Origin: Oceanospirillum sp047518265 | GTDB lineage: Bacteria; Pseudomonadota; Gammaproteobacteria; Pseudomonadales; Halomonadaceae | Assembly: GCA_047518265.1 (NCBI GenBank) | Contig: JAKZRG010000069.1 | Span: 14,712-78,711 of the forward strand | Length of the DNA stretch: 64,000 bases | Direction of reading: 5' to 3' | Shown: positions 50,238 through 59,474 of the stretch, piece after piece | How positions within the stretch are numbered: the first letter of the stretch is position 1 | Layout: each line of letters starts with the position of its first letter | Position numbers and translations under genes: made by a program | Notes under the pieces: generated by a model | What the model was told of the DNA's origin: nothing | Seen by the model: only the letters and a program-made list of their open reading frames with translations | Databases searched by the model: none

Positions 50238-52103
50238 ATGATGTTTAGCTACCCACTTGGTTTTAAAAATAAACTTCATCTTGTTATCGCCTTAGCACTC
50301 CTTGGTTTTATTGTGCTTTCGGCCATCTCTTTTAATGCACTGCAGGTATTAGGAGAGGCTTCTCAGAGATTGGATAGTCTTAATCAAGACAGTGATCGAT
50401 TAAAGGCGTTGCAGCTCCAAGTGCTGCAACTTAGCACAGAGCCCAATGCTGATGCATTGCAACAGTTATTACCTCGCTACAAAAATCATCTGGATCAAAT
50501 AGCTCAGGATTTACCCGTTGAGCAAGCAGATACAGTGCAGGGGATCTATACGTCATTAGAACTCTGGGTGAATGACTATTTACAATGGTTGGCAGAACAG
50601 CAACAGATTGGCCTGAATAATGAGCAGGGATACCGAAAAGACTTAAATCTAAAAATGACCGCTCTTGAAACCAACCTATTTTCAAATTTCCGGCAGTCAT
50701 TTAATACATTAAAGCAGGCGGTCGATGCCTTTATTGAGCACAGAGAACCGGAATATTATGAAAAAGCCAAGATTGCATTAGATGCTATTCATCAGCAAGC
50801 CATCGATCTGGAGTTTGCAGATTTCTTTGGACCAAAAATTAATGAGGTTGCACAGACGCTTAAGGTCTTAGCAAACTCTGTATCGGTTATGAATGCCAAG
50901 GAGAAAAATACCACCCAAGCTTATCTCTCTTTAGCGGCTGGGGTTAAGGATTCAAACCAATATCTACAACAAGAGCTGATAACGGCTAAAAATGAAGCGA
51001 ATGATGCCAGTGTTCAGGCCCAGAGATTAATCTTAGGGGTGTGTATTGCGGTTGCTCTATTGGTTGTGGGTTTACTGGTAAGGGTGAGCCGAGAGGTGAT
51101 CTCCACGCTGGAGCGAATGTCAGAGGTGCTACATAAACTTGCAGATGGTGATTTAACACAACGCTTGGCTGTGAATGAATCTCGCAATGATGAATTGGAT
51201 AAAGTGGGATTAGCCGTCAATAAGATGACCGAGTCCCTGAGCAAGGTACTGACTCGTGTAACACACAGCAGCCAGAGTCTAGATCAGGGGGCAAAAGATC
51301 TATCGGTTAACTTATCGGCTATGGTAACGAATAACTCTCAAACGGATGAAGAGGCGGCATCTGTTGCCGCAGGCACTGAACAGATTAGTTCAACCATTCG
51401 TGATATGGCCACCGCGACAGAAGAAGCCCACCAGCAGGCTCGACAAGCGCAACGGTCAGCGGATCAAGGGGGCGCTGTTATCACAGCGGCGATAGAAAGC
51501 CTTAGTGCACTGGGTATTGTCTTCGATGATTTGAGCCGCCAGGTTACGGAGCTGGAAACAGCTTCCAGTAAAGTGGACGGTGTGACGGATATGATCAATG
51601 GCCTAGCGGAACAGACTAACTTACTGGCCCTTAATGCCGCCATTGAAGCTGCTAGGGCAGGGGATGCCGGTCGAGGATTCTCTGTGGTGGCTGATGAAGT
51701 ACGCAATCTTGCTGGTAAAACAGTGACATCGACTCAAGACATTACCAATATTATCAGTGTGATGCAGCGCAGTATCGAATCTTTACTTAAGGCAATGCGT
51801 CAAGGTGGCCATCATATTAATAAGGGACGTGAACTGGGAGATGAAGCCGCAACAGCGGTCAGTCAAATCAAACAACTGGTACTGGAAGTGACGGATAGGA
51901 ATCAGATATTGGCGACCAATATTGATGAGGTTTCAAAATCGACACAAATGATTGCGCAAAGTATGGATCAAGTGGCGGGCAATATTTCACAAAATACAAA
52001 ACAAAGCCAAGAGATCCAAAAATACGTACAGGATGCTAGTGGAAAAGCGACGGAGCTGCTTACCATGACAAAACGCTTTCGCTGCGGCTCTAATGACAGC
52101 TAG
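50238..52103 (+). CDS. methyl-accepting chemotaxis protein
   Basis: A 621-aa protein. First membrane helix LHLVIALALLGFIVLSAISF, periplasmic ligand domain of about 230 residues that is helical and Gln-rich, second helix LILGVCIAVALLVVGLLVRV, and a HAMP domain (LERMSEVLHKLADGDLTQRL). The cytoplasmic signalling rod has the invariant tip GLAEQTNLLALNAAIEAARA then GFSVVADEVRNLA. No C-terminal NWETF-like CheR tether. It feeds CheA; the ligand is unknown. Confidence 0.95.
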   Translation: MMFSYPLGFKNKLHLVIALALLGFIVLSAISFNALQVLGEASQRLDSLNQDSDRLKALQLQVLQLSTEPNADALQQLLPRYKNHLDQIAQDLPVEQADTVQGIYTSLELWVNDYLQWLAEQQQIGLNNEQGYRKDLNLKMTALETNLFSNFRQSFNTLKQAVDAFIEHREPEYYEKAKIALDAIHQQAIDLEFADFFGPKINEVAQTLKVLANSVSVMNAKEKNTTQAYLSLAAGVKDSNQYLQQELITAKNEANDASVQAQRLILGVCIAVALLVVGLLVRVSREVISTLERMSEVLHKLADGDLTQRLAVNESRNDELDKVGLAVNKMTESLSKVLTRVTHSSQSLDQGAKDLSVNLSAMVTNNSQTDEEAASVAAGTEQISSTIRDMATATEEAHQQARQAQRSADQGGAVITAAIESLSALGIVFDDLSRQVTELETASSKVDGVTDMINGLAEQTNLLALNAAIEAARAGDAGRGFSVVADEVRNLAGKTVTSTQDITNIISVMQRSIESLLKAMRQGGHHINKGRELGDEAATAVSQIKQLVLEVTDRNQILATNIDEVSKSTQMIAQSMDQVAGNISQNTKQSQEIQKYVQDASGKATELLTMTKRFRCGSNDS

Positions 52104-52197
52104 CGTTAACACATTAGGTATAGAAAACCGGTTAATTGAGATGCTTCAGCAACCTGTTGATCGGGTAGTTCTTCTTTATGTCCTTTATCACGAGCTG

Positions 52198-52428
52198 TTA
52201 TTCCGATAACTTTCGGCTTAAAAAAAACTGCGCCACTGGCATCACACCGTAAGACATAATCAGTACAATAATCCCCACTTCAACTGCAATATTGAGCAGC
52301 TTAATGGCAGGCAAAAACTGGCCGACAATCGGCGGGATAAAATAAACCAGTGGTACTAGGGTTAAATAAGTCATCAGCGCCATAAGGTGAGGGCTAATCT
52401 TCTGTTTTGGCTGTGGTTTATAGTTCAT
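52198..52428 (-). CDS. small membrane protein, 76 aa
   Basis: Not named. A basic N-terminus is followed by two hydrophobic segments (MALMTYLTLVPLVYFIPPIV and LLNIAVEVGIIVLIMSYGVM), ending FFLSRKLSE. The predicted topology is both ends in the cytoplasm. It lies 40 bp downstream of the pirin gene in the same direction and may be co-transcribed with it. Similar short two-helix proteins are common in marine gammaproteobacteria without known function. Confidence 0.6.
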   Translation of the reverse strand: MNYKPQPKQKISPHLMALMTYLTLVPLVYFIPPIVGQFLPAIKLLNIAVEVGIIVLIMSYGVMPVAQFFLSRKLSE

Positions 52429-52468
52429 ATTTAACCCCTTTTTAATCGCTGGTGATGTGCTTTTTTAT

Positions 52469-53164
52469 TCAAATCCGTGTACTAATAACAACTAGATGAG
52501 CATCTTGAGTGGCGGTGATATTGATGTCGTTTGCACGGATCAGGTCACCGTTATTTACTTGATTGCTGCGTTGTGATGACCGCTCATAAACACCGGCCTG
52601 ACCGGTTACTATATAAACTAGCTGTTCACCTGATAGCTCGATACTCTTTCCTGTTTTCAGGTACACAATATCAATCAGGGTGTGGCTGTCGAAGGTTTCA
52701 GATTGAGACTTCTTACCGCCATAAATACGGGTGACACCTTCTCTTTCTGGGGTATAAGCCTTGTAAGCCGCGGGTTGACCGGCTTCTTCTGGTAAGGCCC
52801 ATATCTGTAGCATTCTGTTTCTGCTGTTGTCTGGATTTATTTCGTTATGGTTAAAACCTTCTCCTCCAGCACGTTGTACCTGGACATCGCCGGCTACCAG
52901 ATCTTTGCCGTGCTCCATTGAACCTTCGTGGCTGACGCGACCTTCAATAATCACCGAAATGACATCAATCTCACTATGGGGGTGCATGCCTGATTCGCCT
53001 TTAGACAGATAGCGGGCATCAGCCAGATAAACCATATTGCCTAAGCCTTCTGATGTTTCTGGTTTTTTGCGACGGCCAAAGACACGGCTATCTGTTACTA
53101 AACGGTGTTCTTCGATACCTGCAAAACCGCCTAACGGTAGTGAATCTCTTGATAAAATTTCCAT
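52469..53164 (-). CDS. pirin-family bicupin (YhaK-like)
   Basis: A 231-aa two-cupin protein close in size to E. coli YhaK. The metal-site region of the first cupin is GESGMHPHSEIDVISVIIEG and HEGSMEHGKDLVAGDVQVQR; the later FNHNEIN contributes to the conserved pirin pattern. Pirins bind iron and some have quercetinase activity or act as redox sensors; YhaK lacks a proven substrate. It is divergent from a LysR gene across 141 bp, the usual arrangement for LysR control. Confidence 0.88.
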   Translation of the reverse strand: MEILSRDSLPLGGFAGIEEHRLVTDSRVFGRRKKPETSEGLGNMVYLADARYLSKGESGMHPHSEIDVISVIIEGRVSHEGSMEHGKDLVAGDVQVQRAGGEGFNHNEINPDNSRNRMLQIWALPEEAGQPAAYKAYTPEREGVTRIYGGKKSQSETFDSHTLIDIVYLKTGKSIELSGEQLVYIVTGQAGVYERSSQRSNQVNNGDLIRANDINITATQDAHLVVISTRI

Positions 53165-53305
53165 ACTGTTCTCCTGATGACTTGTTTTTTTAATATCTGT
53201 TTTCTGAGTCGATGGATAAATTTTAACGAATGGAGATTGTTTGATATATATCGTTATAATGAAATTACTATTCCATTAATAACAACAATGTATAAAGGTT
53301 GAGTT

Positions 53306-54205
53306 ATGTCGAATAACAGGGATTTAAATGACATGCTGCTGCTTATTGCAGTGATTGATGCCGGTAGTTTCACTTTGGCAGCGGAGCGGCTCAATATCCC
53401 TAAGGCCAATCTGAGCCGAAAAATTTCCAGGTTGGAACAGCGGTTAGGAGTGGTCTTGCTGGAGCGCACCACTCGGAGCCAGAATATTACAGAAGCGGGT
53501 AAACAATATCTGAGCTACTGTCGGGTGATCCAGCAACAAGCGGAGCTGGCCGAAGCCTCAATCGCGCAGATCTTAAATAAGGTTGAAGGGCCTTTAAAAG
53601 TAGGGGCTTCTGTTGGATTTGGCCATGCAGTACTTAAACCGGTACTGGCTGAATTTATGCATCAATATCCAGAGGTCAGTTTGCAGTTGGATTTGTTAAA
53701 TCGTCGGGTAGATTTAATCGAAGAAGGTTTTGATATGGTTATTCGTATTGGCACGTTGGATGATTCCCGTCTGATTGCCAAGCGCTTGGGTAGTATTCAG
53801 CGAAAAGTATATTGTAGCCCGGCCCATTTAGCGCAATTGGGAGAGATAAACGAGGTCAGCCAGTTGAGCCAGGTTGATTTTTTACTGATGAGCAGTGTGC
53901 AGAATGGCAAGCTATTATTGAGGACAGATCAAGAAGAGTACGAGTTTGCACCTAAAGGAAAAATGCGGGTAGATGATTTTTTGATACTGAAACAAATGGC
54001 CATCGATGGTGTGGGTGTGGCAGTTATCCCAGATTATATGTGCCAGCAAGAATTAGCCAACGGTCAATTAGTTCAGTTATTACCTGAGTGGGGTATGGAG
54101 AGTGTTGATGCCTATGCACTTTATCCCAAACACCGGTTAAGCATTCCGAAAGTGAAAGCCTTTATAGCGTTTATTCAGCAGGTATTTACGGAAAAGATCG
54201 GCTGA
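53306..54205 (+). CDS. LysR-family transcriptional regulator
   Basis: A 299-aa protein. The N-terminal helix-turn-helix is LLIAVIDAGSFTLAAERLNI and KANLSRKISRLEQRLGVVLL; the substrate-binding domain begins GPLKVGASVGFGHAVLKPVL. Length and layout are standard. It is divergent from the pirin gene, its likely target, with an AT-rich space between. Effector unknown. Confidence 0.92.
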   Translation: MSNNRDLNDMLLLIAVIDAGSFTLAAERLNIPKANLSRKISRLEQRLGVVLLERTTRSQNITEAGKQYLSYCRVIQQQAELAEASIAQILNKVEGPLKVGASVGFGHAVLKPVLAEFMHQYPEVSLQLDLLNRRVDLIEEGFDMVIRIGTLDDSRLIAKRLGSIQRKVYCSPAHLAQLGEINEVSQLSQVDFLLMSSVQNGKLLLRTDQEEYEFAPKGKMRVDDFLILKQMAIDGVGVAVIPDYMCQQELANGQLVQLLPEWGMESVDAYALYPKHRLSIPKVKAFIAFIQQVFTEKIG

Positions 54206-54348
54206 ACTTAGCTCTTGTTTAGGCCGGACTGAACGGGTCAACCTAATGCCTGCCTTTCACGATGATAATGAAGTCTTGAACCTCCAACAGGGTGTTTTGG
54301 ATAATACAGAAACTTTTTGTATCTCCACCCTCTCTCTGTTGATTGCAA

Positions 54349-55047
54349 TCATGACAAGCGATAGCCCACCCCATGTACCGTGCTGATAATTCTGGGTGCT
54401 TGGAGCTTCTTCTCCAGTTTATTTCTTAGTGTGGAGATAAACTGATCTAAGGCTCGGCTTTCCGGTATATAGTGTCTGCCCCAGCAACAATCCAGAATCT
54501 GATTTTTATCCAATACCTGTCCTTTACTGGTCGACAATAGCTGCAAAAATGTTAACTCACGGGTGGTTAGGCTGACTTCATTGTGTTGAAAACAGGCCTG
54601 TAGGTGGCTGGGTTTGACAGCGATCTCTCCCAAGCTAAAATCCTGATCAGGCCCTTGTATCTTGGTCTTATGGTGTTTTTCCGCATAACTGGATCGGCGA
54701 TGTAGGGCTTTAATACGTGCAATCAAAGTCTCTGGATTAAAGGGTTTGGCCAGGTAATCATCTGCACCCAGATCAAAACCTTTTACTTGTACCTCGGCAT
54801 TATCATAAGCGGTGAGCAATAAGATCGGTTGATATAAATCCCTTGCCCTGAGTTCTGCACATAGCTGAACACCGTCTATATAGGGCATCGTAATATCCAA
54901 TACATAGAGATCCGGTTGAAAATGCTGAGCGATATCTAACGCAGCCTTACCATTCTCTGCGGTTTGGCATTCAAAGCCGTGTTTTTTAAACAGTAATGCC
55001 AAACCATTTCTAATATTTCTATCGTCATCCGCTAACAGTATTCGCAT
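54349..55047 (-). CDS. OmpR/PhoB-type response regulator
   Basis: The start is set at ATG 55047 (MRILLADDD) with GGAAG six bases upstream. The receiver domain has the acidic pair ADDD, phospho-acceptor Asp in LYVLDITMPYIDG and Lys in LAKPFNPE. The C-terminal winged helix contains LTTRELTFLQLLSTSKGQVL and STLRNKLEKKLQAPRIISTV, ending GVGYRLS. It is the partner of the kinase whose 3' end it overlaps. Targets unknown. Confidence 0.93.
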   Translation of the reverse strand: MRILLADDDRNIRNGLALLFKKHGFECQTAENGKAALDIAQHFQPDLYVLDITMPYIDGVQLCAELRARDLYQPILLLTAYDNAEVQVKGFDLGADDYLAKPFNPETLIARIKALHRRSSYAEKHHKTKIQGPDQDFSLGEIAVKPSHLQACFQHNEVSLTTRELTFLQLLSTSKGQVLDKNQILDCCWGRHYIPESRALDQFISTLRNKLEKKLQAPRIISTVHGVGYRLS

Positions 55048-56602
55048 CGGTTGCTTCCAAGTCATCTTGTCTTTCAGGTTGATCGTCTATAAAGGTACAG
55101 GGCAGAGTAAGCGTAAAGTGAGCCCCTTGATCTGTGTGATAGCTAATATCACCGCCAGCATTTTTGAGCAGCTTATGGCAAACAGACAGCCCTAGACCAA
55201 AGCCTTTTTCTCGATTGTTAGAGTTCTGATAGGGCTTAAACAGATCCTGAGTGAGATGCTTTGAGATGCCTAATCCAGTATCACTAAACCAAAGCTGTAT
55301 TTGCCCTTGCTGCTGTTCTTTTTCCTGCCCATTTATCGATGCTTGTTTGGGTTGGGTGGCATATCGATAACTCGATCGGATAGATACATGGCTATCAGAG
55401 GCGTATTTACAGACGTTATCTAACAAGTTATTTAAGGTGCATTGCAGGGCTAATTGATTAAAACCAGCCATAACCGGCGTATCCAGTTGAAGTGATACAC
55501 GGATATTTTCCAAGGCTAAAGCCGGTTGAAAGGCCTTTAGTGCTTCTGTAATAAGCGTATCTGGCGACCTATTGATTTGAGATACCGCTGTGGGTTGATC
55601 CGGCTGAAACAGTAGAATAGCGTTATCCACCAGCCGATTAAGTCGCTGGCTTTCCATATCCAAAACATCACAATATTGCTGTCGTTCATCCGTGTCTGAG
55701 GCTTGTCGGATTAGATCACTATAAAGACGAAGATTAGTCAGCGGAGTGCGAAACTCATGGGCCAGCTGAGCCGTAAAAATAGTCCGCTGTTGTAAGCTTC
55801 GATCTTGGTGTTGATGTTTAAGATAGAGCTGAAAGCCCAAACCACACACCAATAAAACAATAGGGGATAAAACCGCAAGATAGGCGGGATAAAGAGCGTT
55901 TTGGCTTAAATTGTGACGAGGTTCTTGATAACCAAGATACCAACCATCCAAAGGTTTTGTTAAAGGGTAATACAGGAAAGAAGGCGTCACCGTCTGGCGA
56001 GTAATCCACAAACCCATAAGCTCCAATGACCCGTCAAATGGACTTTGCAACGTATTACTCAGAGAGCGTTGTAATTGTTGTTCCAGCCATTGAGCGCTAT
56101 AGAGGGTGCAGAAAATCTTCTTATCTTGCCAGCAATTCATCAAGCCACTGCCAGATGTTGTGTTCACCGACGATAACTGCTCTTGATGACTGGCCTGTAA
56201 ACGTTCCACTAATCCTGCAACCTGCGCCTGATGTCTGAGCAATAAACGCTTTTCAGCAAATAAAGCAGAGACAGACTTCTCGGGAGGAAACTCTTGCTCA
56301 CCGGAAGGGGTAAATACCAGAATCAGATCAACCCCTTCACGAAGCAATACTAGATCTCTTAATCGGTCAGAGTCACCCTTGGTCGCAAGAATTCTGTTCT
56401 GCCATTGTTGGCGGGATTGACCTAACTCTAGGTTAATATTCTGAGCTAATTGGGTTAATCGCTGCTGAATAAGGGCTTGTTGCTCTAAACTCCTAGCGGC
56501 CTGCTCATGGTTTAACGCCCTAATGCCTAAAACCGAAATCAACAAAACAGGAATCAAAACCAGAAACAGTAAATGCCAAGTAACAGAATGCGTCCTTTTC
56601 AT
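55025..56602 (-). CDS. sensor histidine kinase
   Basis: The ATG at 56602 (MKRTHSVTWHLL) is preferred, with AGG seven bases before; GTG 56629 and ATG 56623 are alternatives. First membrane helix LLFLVLIPVLLISVLGI, a periplasmic sensor of about 215 residues, second helix YLAVLSPIVLLVCGLGFQLY, His box AQLAHEFRTPLTNLRLYSDL, N box NNLLDNVCKYA, and G boxes FSDTGLGISKH and GFGLGLSVCHKLL. It overlaps the response-regulator start by 23 bases, so translation is coupled. The signal is unknown. Confidence 0.92.
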   Translation of the reverse strand: MKRTHSVTWHLLFLVLIPVLLISVLGIRALNHEQAARSLEQQALIQQRLTQLAQNINLELGQSRQQWQNRILATKGDSDRLRDLVLLREGVDLILVFTPSGEQEFPPEKSVSALFAEKRLLLRHQAQVAGLVERLQASHQEQLSSVNTTSGSGLMNCWQDKKIFCTLYSAQWLEQQLQRSLSNTLQSPFDGSLELMGLWITRQTVTPSFLYYPLTKPLDGWYLGYQEPRHNLSQNALYPAYLAVLSPIVLLVCGLGFQLYLKHQHQDRSLQQRTIFTAQLAHEFRTPLTNLRLYSDLIRQASDTDERQQYCDVLDMESQRLNRLVDNAILLFQPDQPTAVSQINRSPDTLITEALKAFQPALALENIRVSLQLDTPVMAGFNQLALQCTLNNLLDNVCKYASDSHVSIRSSYRYATQPKQASINGQEKEQQQGQIQLWFSDTGLGISKHLTQDLFKPYQNSNNREKGFGLGLSVCHKLLKNAGGDISYHTDQGAHFTLTLPCTFIDDQPERQDDLEATDANTVSG

Positions 56603-56687
56603 TAAATGCCTATCACTTATCATGATCACCTATAGAGCTCGGTATAAGCACTAGGGCATACGTTTTTCTACAGAATAACCGATACAT

Positions 56688-56720
56688 GTAGCGTGGATAA
56701 GCCAGAGGCGCATCCGCGAA
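56688..56720 (+). repeat. REP-like 33-bp repeat
   Basis: A consensus copy downstream of the Sel1 gene and upstream of the kinase start, between two minus-strand genes. Flank TTTTTCTACAGAATAACCGA matches the 37934 copy. Confidence 0.87.
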
Positions 56721-56779
56721 TGTCCTATCACTCCTGAATGAGAATATAAAAGCGTTTGCCTAATCGCTTACAAGAAATT

Positions 56780-57568
56780 CTAGGGCTTAGTATCCTCACT
56801 TGGCCCTTCACAAAGATAACCCCGTTGTTGTAAGTACTCGCAAGCCTCGGTAATACCCTCATTCCCAGCCTGTCGTAGAAATACCACCGCAGAGGCAAGG
56901 TTCTTCTCCGTACCAACCCCCTCATACAACGCAATACCATAATGATAACGGGCAAGACTGGAATATCCTGCCTCATCTTGTGAAAGGGCACCACGCTTCA
57001 TTAGTGCTGTAGACTTAGGGAGGTCTTTTTTAACACTAACGCCTGCTTCATAAATCTGAGCCAGCCAAAGCATGGAATACACATCGTTCCAGCGCTCAAT
57101 ACAATCTTCAAAAATACGGATCGCCGCCTGATGATCCCCGGTTTTATCCGCCGCATAACCGTAAAGGCACTTCATACGCTTATCACTGTCAATCCAAGCG
57201 GTATAAGCTAAATCACTGGTTTCTTGAACCTCGTCTTCAGGCTCAAAGATATCGTCTTCAGATTCAAAGGCATGATCGGTAGAAGAGGTCGTATCGTCAT
57301 TAAAGACAGTGCCAGTAGAAGAGACAGCATCGTTATCAAAGGCAGTATCCGCATAAAGAGGACTTACGCTAAACAAACAGATCAAAGCCCATAACCAAAC
57401 AAACCTATTCCAACGTTTAGTCAGCCGTTGCCAAAACATCTGCCACAAAAGAACCCGCCAGCAAAACACCAGCCAGTCAATAGCCGGGCCAAGTGTTAAA
57501 GATAGACCCTGACTTAGCGAATTAACCCGCAAACCTAAGATGCACTGAAAAGGCTTAACCCCCCACAT
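56780..57568 (-). CDS. Sel1-like repeat protein
   Basis: The ATG at 57568 follows AAAGGGTGG; GTG 57577 is an alternative. Two hydrophobic stretches near the start (IDWLVFCWRVLLWQMFW and FVWLWALICLFSVSPLYA) suggest a membrane anchor or late signal peptide. An acidic linker with repeated SEDDIFEPED-like segments follows. At least two Sel1/TPR-like repeats sit at the C-terminus: MLWLAQIYEAGVSVKKDLPK and ARYHYGIALYEGVGTEKNLA. Such proteins mediate protein contacts. It starts 13 bp after a small membrane-protein gene, so they form an operon. Confidence 0.75.
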   Translation of the reverse strand: MWGVKPFQCILGLRVNSLSQGLSLTLGPAIDWLVFCWRVLLWQMFWQRLTKRWNRFVWLWALICLFSVSPLYADTAFDNDAVSSTGTVFNDDTTSSTDHAFESEDDIFEPEDEVQETSDLAYTAWIDSDKRMKCLYGYAADKTGDHQAAIRIFEDCIERWNDVYSMLWLAQIYEAGVSVKKDLPKSTALMKRGALSQDEAGYSSLARYHYGIALYEGVGTEKNLASAVVFLRQAGNEGITEACEYLQQRGYLCEGPSEDTKP

Positions 57569-57580
57569 AATCACCACCCT

Positions 57581-57973
57581 TTAAACCGGATAACACAGAT
57601 AATTAATGGCCAAAAGCGCCAACCAAAGACCGATCTCCAAAGTCTCCGTAATAGGCTGAATACCACGAATCGCACCATAGATATGCACCACCAGCATTAA
57701 AGAAAACACCACCGACAGCATCTCAAAAGTAAAACCAATCCCAACCCCCGTATAAGCCGCCTTAAAAATAAAGTACTCCACCACAAGCACAAACGCCCCA
57801 ACACAACGGCCAAAATAAACCGCCAAATCCCTCTCCACCGGCAAATGCCAAAGCATATTCTTAGCCCAAAACATCGGCACAACAAACAAAGGAATCGCAA
57901 AAGCCACCGTCGTAATAGACCCCAGCACCCATAAATACGTCACCGCATATTCAGAAAACATACCCAACATCAA
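57581..57973 (-). CDS. four-helix integral membrane protein, 130 aa
   Basis: Not recognised by name. Four hydrophobic helices: YLWVLGSITTVAFAIPLFVV, FGRCVGAFVLVVEYFIFKAA, FTFEMLSVVFSLMLVVHIYG and LEIGLWLALLAINYLCY. Arg and His between helices (LPVERDLAVYFGR) may be functional. It is the first gene of a two-gene unit with the Sel1-repeat protein. Confidence 0.7.
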   Translation of the reverse strand: MMLGMFSEYAVTYLWVLGSITTVAFAIPLFVVPMFWAKNMLWHLPVERDLAVYFGRCVGAFVLVVEYFIFKAAYTGVGIGFTFEMLSVVFSLMLVVHIYGAIRGIQPITETLEIGLWLALLAINYLCYPV

Positions 57974-58053
57974 CAGCCCATCCTGTGGTTTAAACTTTGT
58001 AACATATTAAAAATAAGCGCCAAACGTCGCTATTTTGCAGACAAACGTCACAA

Positions 58054-58086
58054 GTAGCGTGGATAAGCCAGAGGCGCATCCGCGAA
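58054..58086 (+). repeat. REP-like 33-bp repeat
   Basis: A consensus copy about 80 bp upstream of the start of the membrane-protein gene. It marks the left edge of the accessory block that follows. Confidence 0.87.
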
Positions 58087-58468
58087 CACACCAACACAGC
58101 CAAATCAAAATATAAGAAGACTCAGTTTTGCCACTTGCTCGTTTAATCGCTTGTCAGGGAAGAGTACCGACTGATCCCGTCGTAAATGTCAGAAAGATGT
58201 AAGAATCGATGGGGAAGCGCCCAGAAGATTCAAAGAAAATGCGGCTAGCAGCACCGAAAAAAACAGCCCTAAACCCCACTCAATAGCCAAACCCTCACCA
58301 GAACAGCCTATTAGACTGATTTATATCAGAAAAACCTTAAAAACTAGGGATCACCCTAGGTGGGCTAGAGGAATAATTCTGGTAGGTTAAGTGTCGGATT
58401 TTTTCAAAGTAAATTGAATCAATTAGTTACGATTGATCTGATTGGAAATATCAATGCGCGGTGATTAG
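58087..58468. other. 382-bp non-coding region
   Basis: No gene is seen. Bases about 58345-58395 (CTAGGG, CCTAGGTGG, then ATTCTGGTAGGTTA) resemble 9691-9740 (TTAGGG, CCTAGGTGG, then ATCTGGTAGAGTTA), which also lies upstream of a small orphan gene. Confidence 0.4.
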
Positions 58469-58607
58469 GTATAACAAGCAAGCTTGGTTGTCTGAAACCA
58501 TAAGGTTAGGAATGGCCTAGTTGTTTTTCAAAACAATAGGTTGCAGCTAGATCGTATCAATGTATTAGATTGTAAGACCGAGCTTGCGTGATATTAAGCT
58601 GTTAGCC
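58469..58607 (+). other. attC-like recombination site 1 (candidate)
   Basis: The left core GTATAAC (58469-58475) is followed by AAGCAAGCTTGGT. The right end has complementary ACCGAGCTTGCG (58578-58589) and the core GTTAGCC (58601-58607). The next gene starts 20 bases later. Length (139 bp) and layout resemble long integron attC sites, but the cores deviate from RYYYAAC/GTTRRRY. Confidence 0.4.
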
Positions 58608-58627
58608 ACTCATCATTGGAGAGAATT

Positions 58628-59299
58628 ATGATAGTTCCCAAAGAAAATATTTCAAGTCAGAAAATATTAACAATTTATTTTGATAGTAAAGTTAAAAATG
58701 ATATTAAGGATCTATCTGATTATGTAACAAAGATAGATGACTTTTTGGAAGCTGACAAAGCTAGATTGTTAGATCAAAAGGAAGGAGAAAAAGAGGAAGA
58801 TAGCAGTGATTCACATAATATCATGCATGGCCTACTTTTTAGGCTTGGTTACGAGCGGCATCTTGATATATTTACGAGATCTGCTGTAGTAACGATATAC
58901 ACTTTTTTAGAGTTTATGTTAAATGATATTTGTGAGAAAGTTGAGATGATCACCAGTACAAATATTAAGCCTATAGATTTCAAGGGAAATGGTATTGTTA
59001 GGTCCAAAGAGTATCTTGAAAAAGTCCATAGTATAGATTTTTCCTCTATAAAGACTGAATGGGGGTTCTTGCTAAATTTTAACTCTGTCAGAAATAGTTT
59101 ATCTCATGCTGCAGGTAGCTTAGAAGCTACAAAATCATCGAATAAGCTTGTGAATATTATTGGCTCTACAAGTGGGTTAGAGCTTGTAAGAGGAAAGGAA
59201 TTGAAGGTAACACCAGAATACTTGAATAACTGCTTAGAAATTATAGAGACGTTTATTCTTTCATTGACTAAGCAGGTTTGTCACGAGGAAGCGGCATAA
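58628..59299 (+). CDS. HEPN-type protein (Rx4H motif), possible defence component
   Basis: The ATG at 58628 follows GGAGAG; the frame opens at 58616. The 223-aa helical protein contains FNSVRNSLSHAAGS with Arg155 and His160, the R-x4-6-H signature of HEPN ribonucleases and HEPN-like proteins, and VVTIYTFLEFMLNDICEKVE, a core helix of the fold. HEPN proteins often act as RNase toxins in phage defence. Low GC marks it as foreign. It ends 175 bp before a Gabija-like pair, with an attC-like sequence between. It may be an independent cassette or a third component. Confidence 0.65.
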   Translation: MIVPKENISSQKILTIYFDSKVKNDIKDLSDYVTKIDDFLEADKARLLDQKEGEKEEDSSDSHNIMHGLLFRLGYERHLDIFTRSAVVTIYTFLEFMLNDICEKVEMITSTNIKPIDFKGNGIVRSKEYLEKVHSIDFSSIKTEWGFLLNFNSVRNSLSHAAGSLEATKSSNKLVNIIGSTSGLELVRGKELKVTPEYLNNCLEIIETFILSLTKQVCHEEAA

Positions 59300-59355
59300 C
59301 AAGGCCATGCAATCTGACTCCGCAACCTGTCACGCAGTTGATGGCGGCGTTTACA
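59294..59355 (+). other. attC-like recombination site 2 (candidate)
   Basis: GCATAAC (59294-59300), containing the HEPN gene's stop codon, is followed by AAGGCCAT. The right half GATGGCGGCGTTTACA ends at 59355 and its complement matches the left arm over most positions. A stop codon inside the left core is common in integron cassettes. The right core GTTTACA is off-consensus. Confidence 0.4.
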
Positions 59356-59474
59356 GAGCTGAACTAGAACCGGTTTCAAGCTTACATTGCTCATTGAGTG
59401 ATGACTGAGGAGCGACTCAGGCTCTAAAGTAAAAAAGTAATTTTATATTAGCAGCGACAAATGTTGAGGGGATA

